A stretch of DNA of 34,970 nucleotides from Alphaproteobacteria bacterium (lineage in GTDB: Bacteria > Pseudomonadota > Alphaproteobacteria > ATCC43930 > CGMCC-115725): the NCBI GenBank assembly GCA_030041385.1, contig JASHNY010000029.1:1-34970 (forward strand), written 5' to 3'. The notes below the pieces were generated by a model. The model saw nothing but the letters and a program-made list of their open reading frames with translations. It did not search any database and was not told where the DNA came from. This document shows positions 24,193 through 31,579 of this stretch, piece after piece (within the stretch, counting starts at the first letter, position 1; the number at the start of each line of letters is the position of its first letter). The translations under genes were made by a program, and so were the position numbers.

Positions 24193-24939
24193 TCACGAGA
24201 TCGTCACCCCGCTATCGACCGGCAGAACCTGGCCGGTGACCATGCGGGATTCGTCACTGGCAAGATAAAGCGCCATGCCGGCGATGTCTTCGGGCTCGAT
24301 CAGGCCGAGCAGGTGCGATTGGGCAAGCCGGGTCAATGCCGCGTTGCCGGCGACCAGCCGCCTGACCCGCTCGGTCATCGTCGCCGACGGCGCGATGGCG
24401 TTGACCCGCACCTTCTGCGGCGCATAGGCAACGGCAAGCGAGCGGGTGATCGCGGCGATCCCGCCTTTGGCCGCGGTGTAGCAATCGCGGCCGGGCACGC
24501 CCATCAAGGCGACGTTGGAGCTCATGTTGATCACCGAGCCGCCGCCGGCCTTGACCAACTCGGGGATGCCGAAGCGGCAGCCGAGAAACGTGCCGTAAAG
24601 GTCGAGCTTGATCGCCCGCCAGAATTCGTCGAGCGGCGCGTTGACCGCGGTGTCGTCGGCCGCGGTCGAGCCGCCGGCGTTGTTGTGCAATACGTCGAGC
24701 CGGCCGAACTGGGCGGCCGTGGTGCGGATCGCCCGCTGCAGGCTGTCGGGGTCGGTCACATCGGTCGCGATCGCGATCGCCGCGTGGCCGGCGAGATGCG
24801 CGGTTTCCTCGCCGGCCCGCGCGTCGATGTCGGCGATTGCCACCTTGGCGCCTTCACGCGCGAACAGGATCGCGGTGGCGCGGCCGATCCCGGTGCCGGC
24901 GCCGGTGATGAAAGCGACTTTGCCTGCCAGCCGTGCCAT
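24193..24939 (-). CDS. Short-chain dehydrogenase/reductase (SDR)
   Basis: The 248-residue classical SDR has the cofactor loop 'TGAGTGIGRA' (residues 12-21), the acidic 'DID' at the end of strand 2 (37-39) that favours NAD(H), 'DVTD' (60-63), 'NNAGG' (86-90) and the catalytic S140/S141, Y154, K158 set in 'CYTAAKGG'. The C-terminal 'DESRMVTGQVLPVDSGVTIS' is standard for the FabG-like group. It oxidises or reduces a secondary alcohol/ketone, and in this context could act on a product of a neighbouring monooxygenase. The ATG at 24939 follows AAGGAGAGG. It is the first gene of a two-gene minus-strand unit and diverges from the LLM gene at 25143. Confidence 0.92.
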   Translation of the reverse strand: MARLAGKVAFITGAGTGIGRATAILFAREGAKVAIADIDARAGEETAHLAGHAAIAIATDVTDPDSLQRAIRTTAAQFGRLDVLHNNAGGSTAADDTAVNAPLDEFWRAIKLDLYGTFLGCRFGIPELVKAGGGSVINMSSNVALMGVPGRDCYTAAKGGIAAITRSLAVAYAPQKVRVNAIAPSATMTERVRRLVAGNAALTRLAQSHLLGLIEPEDIAGMALYLASDESRMVTGQVLPVDSGVTIS

Positions 24940-25142
24940 CGATCCTCTCCTTCCCGTGTGTCGATGGGACATCGTAGCGGCCCCGGCAGTCGAGGAGAAA
25001 CCGCCCGGATGGATGCGTTTCTCAACCACGCCCTCGGTTGAGCGGCAAAATTTCGGGGGTCATGGCGACCCTGCGATATTTCGGCGAGACAGAGCACGCC
25101 GCGGGCGAGGATACTGCCGGCCGCAATCCCGGGAGACGCCCG

Positions 25143-26327
25143 ATGATCACGAAATTCGACAGCTCGTATTACGGCACCGCCGACATGGAAAATCTCGGCT
25201 ATCGCGGCACGCCGATCAACGAGCGCCGCTATTCGCAGAAGGAGCTGGCGAAGGCGCTGCACAAGGTGGTGGCCTATGCCCAGTGCATGGACGAGCGCGG
25301 CTACAACACGTTCTGGATGGCCGAGCACCACTTTCAGCCGGAAGGGACCGAGCTGATCCCCAACCTGTTGATGATGGCGGCGCATCTGTGCGGGGTGACG
25401 AAGAACCTCAAGATCGGCTGCGGCTTCAACATCGTGCCGATGTGGCACCCGCTGCGCCTCGCGGAAGATTACGCGATGGCCGACATATTGACCGGCGGGC
25501 GGGTGATCTTCGGCGTCGGGCGCGGCTATCACACCCGCGAGGTCGAAACCTTCGGCTCGCCGCTGATCGACCAGGCGGCCAACCGCGAGATCTTCGAGGA
25601 AGGCGTCGAGGTGCTGTTCAAGGCCTTCGCGGGCAAGCCGTTCAGCCACAAGGGAAAATACTACACGATCCCGCCCGAGGTGCCGTATCGCGGCTACACG
25701 CTGAAGGAGATCACCTTGGTGCCGGGGCCGGAGCATCTGCCGGTCGAATGCTGGCAGCCGATCCAGAGCGGCTCCGAACGCGCCTTCGAGTTCATGGCCA
25801 AATACGGCATCAGCGGGGTGATCGGCGGCGGCTCGGCCGAAGGCGGCGCGGTCGAGCGGCACATGATCGGGTTCCAGCAGGCCTATGCAAGGCGCGGCAT
25901 CAAGCTCGAACTCGGCGAGCGGCTGGCGCTCGGCTACCAGTTCCACATCGCGTCGAGCCGCGAGCGGGCGATAAAAGAGGCCGCGCCGCATTACGAAGAG
26001 AACATGAAGATGTTCGGCGAATTGCGTCTGGTGCGGGCGCTCAGCGACGAGCAGATCGCGGCGATGCGCGACCCCAAACTGGCCGGCACGGTCAAACTGC
26101 CGACCATCGAGGATGCGGTAAAGGCGGGCGGCTTTCTTGCCGGCAGGCCCGAGGACATCATCGAGCATTTGAAGGCGGTCGAGAGCCGCTATCCCGGCCT
26201 CGACCGGGTCATCTGCGCGACCCCGCTCGGCACCCCTCTCGACGTGCAGCTCGAAGACCTCGACCGCTTCGCCAAGGAGGTGATGCCGGCGTTCCGCGGC
26301 ACCGCCCGGGCCGCAGCGGCGCAGTAA
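25143..26327 (+). CDS. LLM-class flavin-dependent monooxygenase (type A, paralogue 2)
   Basis: A 394-residue luciferase-like barrel closely related to the product of 19204. Shared segments include 'FWMAEHHFQPEG', 'LKIGCGFNIVPMWHPLRLAED', 'GRVIFGVGRGYHTREVETFG' and 'ANREIFEEGVEVLFKAF', nearly identical to paralogue 1. The last third diverges: it has an extra 'DPKLAGTVKLPTIEDAVKAGG' segment where paralogue 1 has a shorter loop, which suggests a different substrate pocket. The ATG at 25143 follows GGGAGACGCC. It diverges from the SDR/LLM pair across a 203-bp region without genes that probably holds both promoters, and converges with the next LLM gene across a palindromic repeat. Confidence 0.9.
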   Translation: MITKFDSSYYGTADMENLGYRGTPINERRYSQKELAKALHKVVAYAQCMDERGYNTFWMAEHHFQPEGTELIPNLLMMAAHLCGVTKNLKIGCGFNIVPMWHPLRLAEDYAMADILTGGRVIFGVGRGYHTREVETFGSPLIDQAANREIFEEGVEVLFKAFAGKPFSHKGKYYTIPPEVPYRGYTLKEITLVPGPEHLPVECWQPIQSGSERAFEFMAKYGISGVIGGGSAEGGAVERHMIGFQQAYARRGIKLELGERLALGYQFHIASSRERAIKEAAPHYEENMKMFGELRLVRALSDEQIAAMRDPKLAGTVKLPTIEDAVKAGGFLAGRPEDIIEHLKAVESRYPGLDRVICATPLGTPLDVQLEDLDRFAKEVMPAFRGTARAAAAQ

Positions 26328-26359
26328 TCGATCTCGGCGGAGTTGAGTCCGGCCCCATC

Positions 26360-26448
26360 GGGATTGCTTCCTCCGGGATCAAGCCTGGGGTCGCAATGAC
26401 CGTCGAAAGAGATCGTCATTGCGAGGAGCTTAGCGACAAAGCAATCCC
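26360..26448. repeat. Palindromic dispersed repeat between convergent genes
   Basis: The outer arms GGGATTGCTT (26360) and AGCAATCCC (26440-26448) and the inner arms TCGCAATGAC (26391-26400) and GTCATTGCGA (26415-26424) pair to form a long hairpin. The sequence 'GTCATTGCGAGGAGC...AGCAATCCC' is a well-known dispersed repeat type in alphaproteobacterial and other genomes. It lies between the ends of two LLM genes and could act as a terminator-like structure. Confidence 0.75.
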
Positions 26449-26481
26449 GCTCCGCTTGGCGCAGATGGACCGGAATTCGAG

Positions 26482-27807
26482 CTAAGGGAAAAACCGGTTC
26501 GCCGGACGCGGCAGACCGAGGTTTTCGCGCAATGTCGTGCCCTCGTATTCACGACGGAAGAGGCCGCGGCGCTGCAGTTCGGGGACGACGCGGTCGACGA
26601 ACTCGTCGAGCCCGCCCGGGACCCACGGGAACATGATGTTGAACCCGTCGCAGGCGTCGCCGCAGAGCCATTCCTCCATCTGGTCGGCAATTGTCCTCGG
26701 CGTGCCGACCATGGCGAGCCCGCCGTAGGAGCCGGCGATCTGCGCGAGCTGGCGCACCGTCAGATTGTCGCGCCGGGCGCGCGCGATGACCCGCTCACGG
26801 CCGCTTTTCGAGGCGTTGCTTTCGGGAATGTCGGGGAGCGGCGCGTCGAGCTCGAAGCCCGAGGCGTCGTGCCCCAATGCGATCGACAACGAGGCGATGC
26901 CGCTGTCCGGGTGCACGCGGCTGTCGAGCAAAGCCCGCTTCTGCCTTGCCTCTTCGACCGTGTCGCCGACCACGACAAGGCAGCCGGGCAGGATTTTGAG
27001 GTGGTCGGGATCGCGCCCGGCCGCCTTGGCGCGGGTCTTGATGTCGGCATAAAGGCGCTGCGCGTCGGGGAAATTGCCGCCGCTGGCGAACACCATTTCC
27101 GCGGTCTCGGCGGCAAGCTGGCGGCCGGCATCCGACGCGCCGGCCTGGACGATAACCGGCCAGCCCTGGATCGGCCGGGCGATGTTCAAGGGCCCGCGCA
27201 CCGACAGGAACTCGCCCTTGTGGTCGAGCACGTGCATCCGGTCGGGGTCGAAATAGATGCCTTCCTCGACATCGCGGACAAACGCATCCTCGGCCCAGCT
27301 GTCCCACAGCCCTGTCACGACATCGAAAAACTCGCGGGCGCGGCGATAGCGCTCGCCGTGCTCCATATGCTCGGTGAGGCCGAAATTGAGCGCCGCGTCG
27401 GGGTTCGAGGTGGTGACGAGGTTCCACCCGGCGCGCCCGCCCGAGATATGGTCGAGCGAGGCGAAGCGCCGGGCGATCACATAGGGCGGCTCGAACGTCG
27501 TCGAGGCGGTGGCAATCAGGCCGATATGCTTCGTCACCATCGCCAAAGCCGGCAGCAGGGTCAGCGGGTCGAACGAGGTCACCGTGGCGCTGCGCTTCAA
27601 TGCCGCCATCGGCATGTTCAACACCGCCAGATGGTCGGCCATGAACCACGCGTCGAAGCGCCCCGCCTCGAGCTTTTGCGCAAAGCGGATCAGGTGCTTG
27701 AGGTTGAAATTCGCGTCAGGCCAGGCGCCGGGATAGCGCCACCATGCGGTATGGATTCCGACCGGGCGCATGAAGGCGCCGAGACGCAGCTGTCGCGATG
27801 CGGCCAT
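26482..27807 (-). CDS. LLM-class flavin monooxygenase, NtaA/SnaA/DszA type (copy 2)
   Basis: A 441-residue member of the NtaA/DszA branch. It begins 'LRLGAFMRPVGIHTAWWRYP', has 'FDAWFMADHLAVLN', 'GLIATASTTFEPPYVIARRFASLDHISGGRAGWNLVTTS' (read across residues 96-134), 'GWPVIVQAGASDAGR' and ends 'PELQRRGLFRREYEGTTLRENLGL', each the counterpart of a segment in the other two NtaA-type proteins of the window. It is about as different from copy 1 as such enzymes usually are when substrates differ. It stands alone on the minus strand between two copies of the dispersed repeat and diverges from the TrpF-like gene. It needs external FMNH2. Confidence 0.92.
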   Translation of the reverse strand: MAASRQLRLGAFMRPVGIHTAWWRYPGAWPDANFNLKHLIRFAQKLEAGRFDAWFMADHLAVLNMPMAALKRSATVTSFDPLTLLPALAMVTKHIGLIATASTTFEPPYVIARRFASLDHISGGRAGWNLVTTSNPDAALNFGLTEHMEHGERYRRAREFFDVVTGLWDSWAEDAFVRDVEEGIYFDPDRMHVLDHKGEFLSVRGPLNIARPIQGWPVIVQAGASDAGRQLAAETAEMVFASGGNFPDAQRLYADIKTRAKAAGRDPDHLKILPGCLVVVGDTVEEARQKRALLDSRVHPDSGIASLSIALGHDASGFELDAPLPDIPESNASKSGRERVIARARRDNLTVRQLAQIAGSYGGLAMVGTPRTIADQMEEWLCGDACDGFNIMFPWVPGGLDEFVDRVVPELQRRGLFRREYEGTTLRENLGLPRPANRFFP

Positions 27808-27841
27808 GCCGACGCTCCGTTAAACGTGTTCAGGCGATGCT

Positions 27842-27869
27842 GTCATTGCGCGCGGGGCGAAGCAATCCC
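27842..27869. repeat. Half copy of the GTCATTGCG...AGCAATCCC repeat
   Basis: GTCATTGCGCGCGGGGCGAA followed by GCAATCCC is one arm-pair of the same repeat family seen at 26360, here without the second half. It lies in the divergent gap between the LLM gene at 26482 and the TrpF-like gene. Confidence 0.7.
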
Positions 27870-27944
27870 GCGCCGGGCCCCCCACCTGACCCACTTCGAA
27901 AGCCGGCTTGCGCGACAGGCCACGGCCGACTTAAACCGGATGCC

Positions 27945-28631
27945 ATGCTGACGCAAATTTATGAAGTCGGCACACCGGACGAGGCGCGATCGATCTCGCT
28001 GATCGGTGTCGATCACATCGGCATTCTCGTCGGCGAGGGTCGGTTCCCGCGCGAGCAGTCAGTGATCGCTGCGCAACGGATAACGGCGGCGATTTGCCGG
28101 CCGGCAAAATTCTCGGCCCTGTTCCTCGGCTCCGACCGTGCCTTTATCGAACGGTCGGTTCAGCAGCTCAAGCCGGCCATCCTGCATCTCGGAGCGGCGC
28201 CGGACCTGCTCTCGCCGCAAGACCTGGCGGCGCTCAGGTCGAGGGTGCCGCCGCACATTTTGATCATGCGGAGCGTGCCCGTCATCGGGGACGAAAGCAT
28301 CGCGATCGCACGGAGCTACGACGGCATCGCAGATTTTCTGCTGCTTGACAGCCACCGCGTCGCCGACAGGCAAATCGGTGCGCTCGGCATCACCCACGAC
28401 TGGAGCATCAGCCGCCGCATCGTCGAGCAGGTCCGTATTCCGGTGATCCTCGCCGGTGGGCTTGGCCCGGACAACGTGGCGGAGGCGCTCCGCATAGTTC
28501 GTCCGGCCGGCGTCGACTCGAAAACCCGGACCGATCGCGGCGGCTCGCACGCCAAAGACCTCGACCGCGTGCGGCGGTTCCACGAAGCGGCAAAGGCCGC
28601 GGGTCTCTCCGACCCGAACCGGCAGGCTTAA
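27945..28631 (+). CDS. TrpF-like (beta/alpha)8-barrel protein without the catalytic Cys
   Basis: A 228-residue barrel resembling phosphoribosylanthranilate isomerase. The C-terminal phosphate-binding end is well kept: 'IPVILAGGLGPDNVAEAL' (residues 165-182), 'PAGVDSKTRTD' (187-197) and 'HAKDLDRVRRF'. D135 in 'FLLLDSH' matches the general acid of TrpF. At strand 1, where TrpF has K-I-C-G with the general base Cys, this protein has Q4-I-Y6-E7, so ordinary isomerase activity is doubtful. No other trp gene is nearby and the neighbours are catabolic, so a different sugar-phosphate or amine substrate is likely. It leads a four-gene + strand run (TrpF-like, GST, LLM, FMN reductase). The longer open frame upstream contains the repeat and is not used. 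Confidence 0.8.
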   Translation: MLTQIYEVGTPDEARSISLIGVDHIGILVGEGRFPREQSVIAAQRITAAICRPAKFSALFLGSDRAFIERSVQQLKPAILHLGAAPDLLSPQDLAALRSRVPPHILIMRSVPVIGDESIAIARSYDGIADFLLLDSHRVADRQIGALGITHDWSISRRIVEQVRIPVILAGGLGPDNVAEALRIVRPAGVDSKTRTDRGGSHAKDLDRVRRFHEAAKAAGLSDPNRQA

Positions 28632-28680
28632 CGAGGCGCGCGGCGCACTCTACAATCGCCGAGCGCGGGAGCGAGGGGTG

Positions 28681-29310
28681 ATGTACAGACTGTTCGCCCG
28701 CCCCGGCTGGGGCTCGACCCTGGTGGAGGCGCAGCTCGCCTGGTACGGGCTGCCCTTTACGATCGAGGACGTGGACGATCTGTTCGCCTCGGCCGCCGCG
28801 CGCGAGCGGTTGGCCGCGGTGAACCCGGTGGCGCAGGTGCCGACGCTGGTCTTGCCCGATGGCTCGGTGATGACCGAAAGCGCCGCGATCACGTTGCACC
28901 TGGCCGACATCACCGGCAGCCGGACGCTGGTGCCGGCGCCGGGCGAGCCCACCCGGCCGCGCTTTCTGCGCTGGCTGGTGTTTCTGGTGGCGAACGTCTA
29001 CCCGACCTTCACCTATGCCGACGACCCGGCGCGGTTCGCGCCGGCGGCGTGTGCCGCCCAGTTCGGCGAAAACGTCGCGCGCTATCGCGAGGTGCTGTGG
29101 GGCATCGTCGAGCGCGAGGCCGGCGACGAATGGTTTCTCGGTGCGCGCTTTTCCGCGCTCGACCTCTATCTGGCGGTAATGACGCGGTGGCGGCCGCGCC
29201 GTGCGTGGTTTGCCGAACAGTGCCCGCGGCTCCACGACATCGCCGTGCGGGCCGAGGCCCGGCCGGAACTGGCCGCGGTGTGGCAGCGCAATTTCCCCGC
29301 AAATTCGTGA
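28681..29310 (+). CDS. Glutathione S-transferase
   Basis: The 209-residue protein has an N-terminal thioredoxin-like domain with 'NPVAQVPTLVLPDG' (the cis-Pro loop that holds glutathione) and 'MTESAAITLHLAD' (the glutathione gamma-Glu contact), then an all-helical C-terminal domain with 'FSALDLYLAVMTRW', the conserved N-capping box region. Such enzymes conjugate or de-conjugate glutathione, or isomerise and dehalogenate. The GTG at 28678 and ATG at 28681 are both possible starts; ATG is used here. It lies 49 bp behind the TrpF-like gene and 17 bp before an LLM gene, so it is probably part of the same catabolic operon. Glutathione reductase is encoded at 14016. Confidence 0.9.
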   Translation: MYRLFARPGWGSTLVEAQLAWYGLPFTIEDVDDLFASAAARERLAAVNPVAQVPTLVLPDGSVMTESAAITLHLADITGSRTLVPAPGEPTRPRFLRWLVFLVANVYPTFTYADDPARFAPAACAAQFGENVARYREVLWGIVEREAGDEWFLGARFSALDLYLAVMTRWRPRRAWFAEQCPRLHDIAVRAEARPELAAVWQRNFPANS

Positions 29311-29327
29311 CAGGAGCGCGACCCGAC

Positions 29328-30656
29328 ATGAGCACACCCGCGCGGCAGATGCATCTCGGGGTTTTCGTCCTCGGCAGCGGCAACCATTCGGCCGGCTGGC
29401 GCTATGAAGGCGCCGCCACCAGCCACATGCAGCTGCCGGTGATGCAGGAGATCGCCCGCATCGCCGAGCGCGGCAAGTTCGACCTGCTGTTCATCTCCGA
29501 TTCGATGGTCATGGACCCGGGGGACCACCCCTCGTTCCTGTGCCGCTTCGAGCCGACGACGCTGATCTCGGCACTCTCGGCCTGCACCACCCATATCGGG
29601 CTCGGCGCCACGGTGTCGACGAGCTTTTCAGAGCCGTTCAACGTCGCCCGCCTGTTCGGCTCGATCGATCATTTGAGCGGCGGGCGCGCGGCGTGGAACG
29701 TCGTCACCACCTCGAACGTCAAGGTGGCGCAGAATTTCGGCCGCGACGAGCACCTGGACCACGATTTGCGCTATCAGCGCGCCGAGGAATTCGTCGATGT
29801 CGTGCGCGGCTTGTGGGATTGCTGGGACGACGGTGCGATCGTCGCCGACAAGGCGACCGGCCAGTACATCGACGCCGCGAAGGTGCGCCCGCTCGATCAC
29901 CAGGGCCGGTTCTTTCGGGTGAAGGGCCCGGTCAACATGGCGCGCTGCCCGCAAGGCCACCCGGTGATCATCCAGGCCGGCGGCTCGCCATCGGGGCTGG
30001 AACTCGCGGCGCGCACCGCCGATGTCGTCTTTTCCGTCGTGCAGGAGCTCGATTCGGCCAAGGCGGCCTATGCCGACCTCAAGGGCCGCATGGCCAAATA
30101 CGGCCGCGCGCCGGGCGAGATCGCAGTGTTGCCGGGGGTCATGCCGATCATCGGCAGCAGCGAGGTTGAGGCGCGCGACAAGCTGGCGAAACTGCAAAGC
30201 TGGATCACCCCGACCAACGCGCTGACCCTGGTCGCGAGCCGCATCGGCTACGACGTGTCGGGGCACCCGCTCGACGGGCCGGTGCCGCCGCCGCCCGCGA
30301 GCCAGGGCGGGCAGACCTTCCACAAGGTGCTGTACGAGATGGCGCGGCGCGAAAAGATGACCCTGCGCGACCTCTACAATCTGACGGCGGCGGCGCGCGG
30401 GCACTGGGTGATCTGCGGCACGCCGCAAACGATCGCCGACACGCTCCAAGAATGGTTCACCGAGGGCGCGGCCGACGGATTCAACATACTGCCCGCCTAT
30501 TTCCCCGGCGCCTTCGCCGAATTCGTCGATCTCGTTGTGCCGGAACTGCAGCGCCGCGGCCTCTACCGGCGCGACTACCAGGGAACGACGTTGCGCGACC
30601 ATTTCGGCCTCGCCCGCGTGCCGGCGCCGGCGCGGCAGCGTGAGGCGGGAGAATAG
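29328..30656 (+). CDS. LLM-class flavin monooxygenase, NtaA/SnaA/DszA type (copy 3)
   Basis: The 442-residue protein has the branch features 'MHLGVFVLGSGNHSAGWRYEG', 'FDLLFISDSMVMDPGDHP', 'GLGATVSTSFSEPFNVARLF', 'IDHLSGGRAAWNVVTTSN', 'GHPVIIQAGGSPSG' and the end 'PELQRRGLYRRDYQGTTLRDHFGL'. It is the best candidate for the main oxygenase of a two-component system, since the gene for an NADPH:FMN reductase starts 2 bp after its stop. ATG 29328 has AGGAG 12 bases upstream, slightly far. The family includes enzymes for nitrilotriacetate, EDTA, dibenzothiophene sulfone and related compounds; the actual substrate is open. Confidence 0.93.
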   Translation: MSTPARQMHLGVFVLGSGNHSAGWRYEGAATSHMQLPVMQEIARIAERGKFDLLFISDSMVMDPGDHPSFLCRFEPTTLISALSACTTHIGLGATVSTSFSEPFNVARLFGSIDHLSGGRAAWNVVTTSNVKVAQNFGRDEHLDHDLRYQRAEEFVDVVRGLWDCWDDGAIVADKATGQYIDAAKVRPLDHQGRFFRVKGPVNMARCPQGHPVIIQAGGSPSGLELAARTADVVFSVVQELDSAKAAYADLKGRMAKYGRAPGEIAVLPGVMPIIGSSEVEARDKLAKLQSWITPTNALTLVASRIGYDVSGHPLDGPVPPPPASQGGQTFHKVLYEMARREKMTLRDLYNLTAAARGHWVICGTPQTIADTLQEWFTEGAADGFNILPAYFPGAFAEFVDLVVPELQRRGLYRRDYQGTTLRDHFGLARVPAPARQREAGE

Positions 30657-30658
30657 CG

Positions 30659-31246
30659 ATGCCCGACGTCCCGCGCCTGCTGATGCTGGTCGGCGCTGCC
30701 ACGCCGCCCGGTCGGCTCGCGAATGCGGTCGCCTATGCGGCGGATGCGGCGCGCGCCGCCGGCCCCGGCATCGAGGTGGACATCCTCAATCTCGCCGACA
30801 CGCCGGTCGAAATCTGCGACGGCCGCGCGCTCGACGCCTACGCCGCGCCGACGCGACAGGCGGTCGCGCGCATCGCCGGCGCCGCCGCGGTGTTGATCGC
30901 CGCGCCGGTGTACCGGGCGAGCTATCCCGGCGTCTTGAAAAACCTGCTCGACACCACCCCGGTCGAGGCCTTGCAGAACAAGCCGGTCGGCATCCTGGCG
31001 ATGGGCGGCTCGCCGCATCATTATCTCGCGGTCGATAGCCAGCTGCGGGCGGTACTGGCCTGGTTCGGCGCTCTGGTCGCGCCGACCGCGGTCTACATCA
31101 CCGGCGCCGATTTTCGCGACGGGAAGCTGGCGGCCGAACGCGCCCGCCGGGACCTCGCCGCCCTGGTCGAGACCTTGATCGTGCTATCGCGCCGGCTCGG
31201 CCCGGCCGCGCTCGGCCCCAAACCGCTTGCCGCCCAGTTCACCTGA
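30659..31246 (+). CDS. NADPH-dependent FMN reductase (SsuE/MsuE-like)
   Basis: A 195-residue flavodoxin-like reductase that supplies reduced FMN. The N-terminal 'LLMLVGAATPPGRLANAV' stands at the FMN-phosphate loop (normally GSxRxxS, here partly altered), 'LIAAPVYRASYPGVLKNLLD' (residues about 80-99) is the hallmark P-x-Y-x-x-S-x-P-G-x-L-K-N motif, and 'KPVGILAMGGSPHH' the second FMN contact. SsuE and MsuE partner LLM sulfonate monooxygenases. It lies 2 bp downstream of an NtaA-type LLM gene and closes the + strand run; it may also feed the other four LLM enzymes of the cluster. Confidence 0.92.
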   Translation: MPDVPRLLMLVGAATPPGRLANAVAYAADAARAAGPGIEVDILNLADTPVEICDGRALDAYAAPTRQAVARIAGAAAVLIAAPVYRASYPGVLKNLLDTTPVEALQNKPVGILAMGGSPHHYLAVDSQLRAVLAWFGALVAPTAVYITGADFRDGKLAAERARRDLAALVETLIVLSRRLGPAALGPKPLAAQFT

Positions 31247-31579
31247 GCGCCATCGCCTCGTTCCCCGCCCGCCTTCGTAAACAGCCTCGCACCGCGAATC
31301 TGGCGGCGCTCCGGGAGTTGCGCGGTGATGGCGGCGGCCGCTGCCCGGCATAAAAAGACCAGCGTTCCTCGGCATTAAAGAACAGGCGCGGCCGGGCATA
31401 AAAAAACGCGTTGGCGTTTCGGTTACAATTCTTGCCGTCGCGGCCGCGCCGGGGGGTTGGGAAACGGCCGGATCACGGTCATGCCGGCAAGGGCCGGTTC
31501 ACCCATCCGCAAATTCAAGGCCGCAAGCAGCCGCTTTCGCCGGCGGGCGCCAGCCGGGCGATTTCGAGGAGGTTGAAGA
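31247..31579 (+). promoter_or_regulatory. Gene-free region ahead of the sulfatase-like gene, with three phased GGCATWAAA repeats
   Basis: No convincing gene lies here. GGCATAAAAAG (31347), GGCATTAAAG (31371) and GGCATAAAAA (31395) begin at exactly 24-bp intervals, while the sequence between them differs, so the spacing and the motif are conserved and the spacer is not. That pattern suggests direct-repeat binding sites for a regulator of the downstream gene. A TACAAT at 31424-31429 could be a -10 element, but no good -35 was found. The strong GAGGAGG before 31580 is the ribosome-binding site. Confidence 0.45.

Noticed and set aside
31347-31418. Reading the three 24-bp spaced motifs as a CRISPR or iteron origin
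   Set aside because: Only three short motifs with divergent spacers, no replication or cas gene nearby; a regulatory array is more likely.
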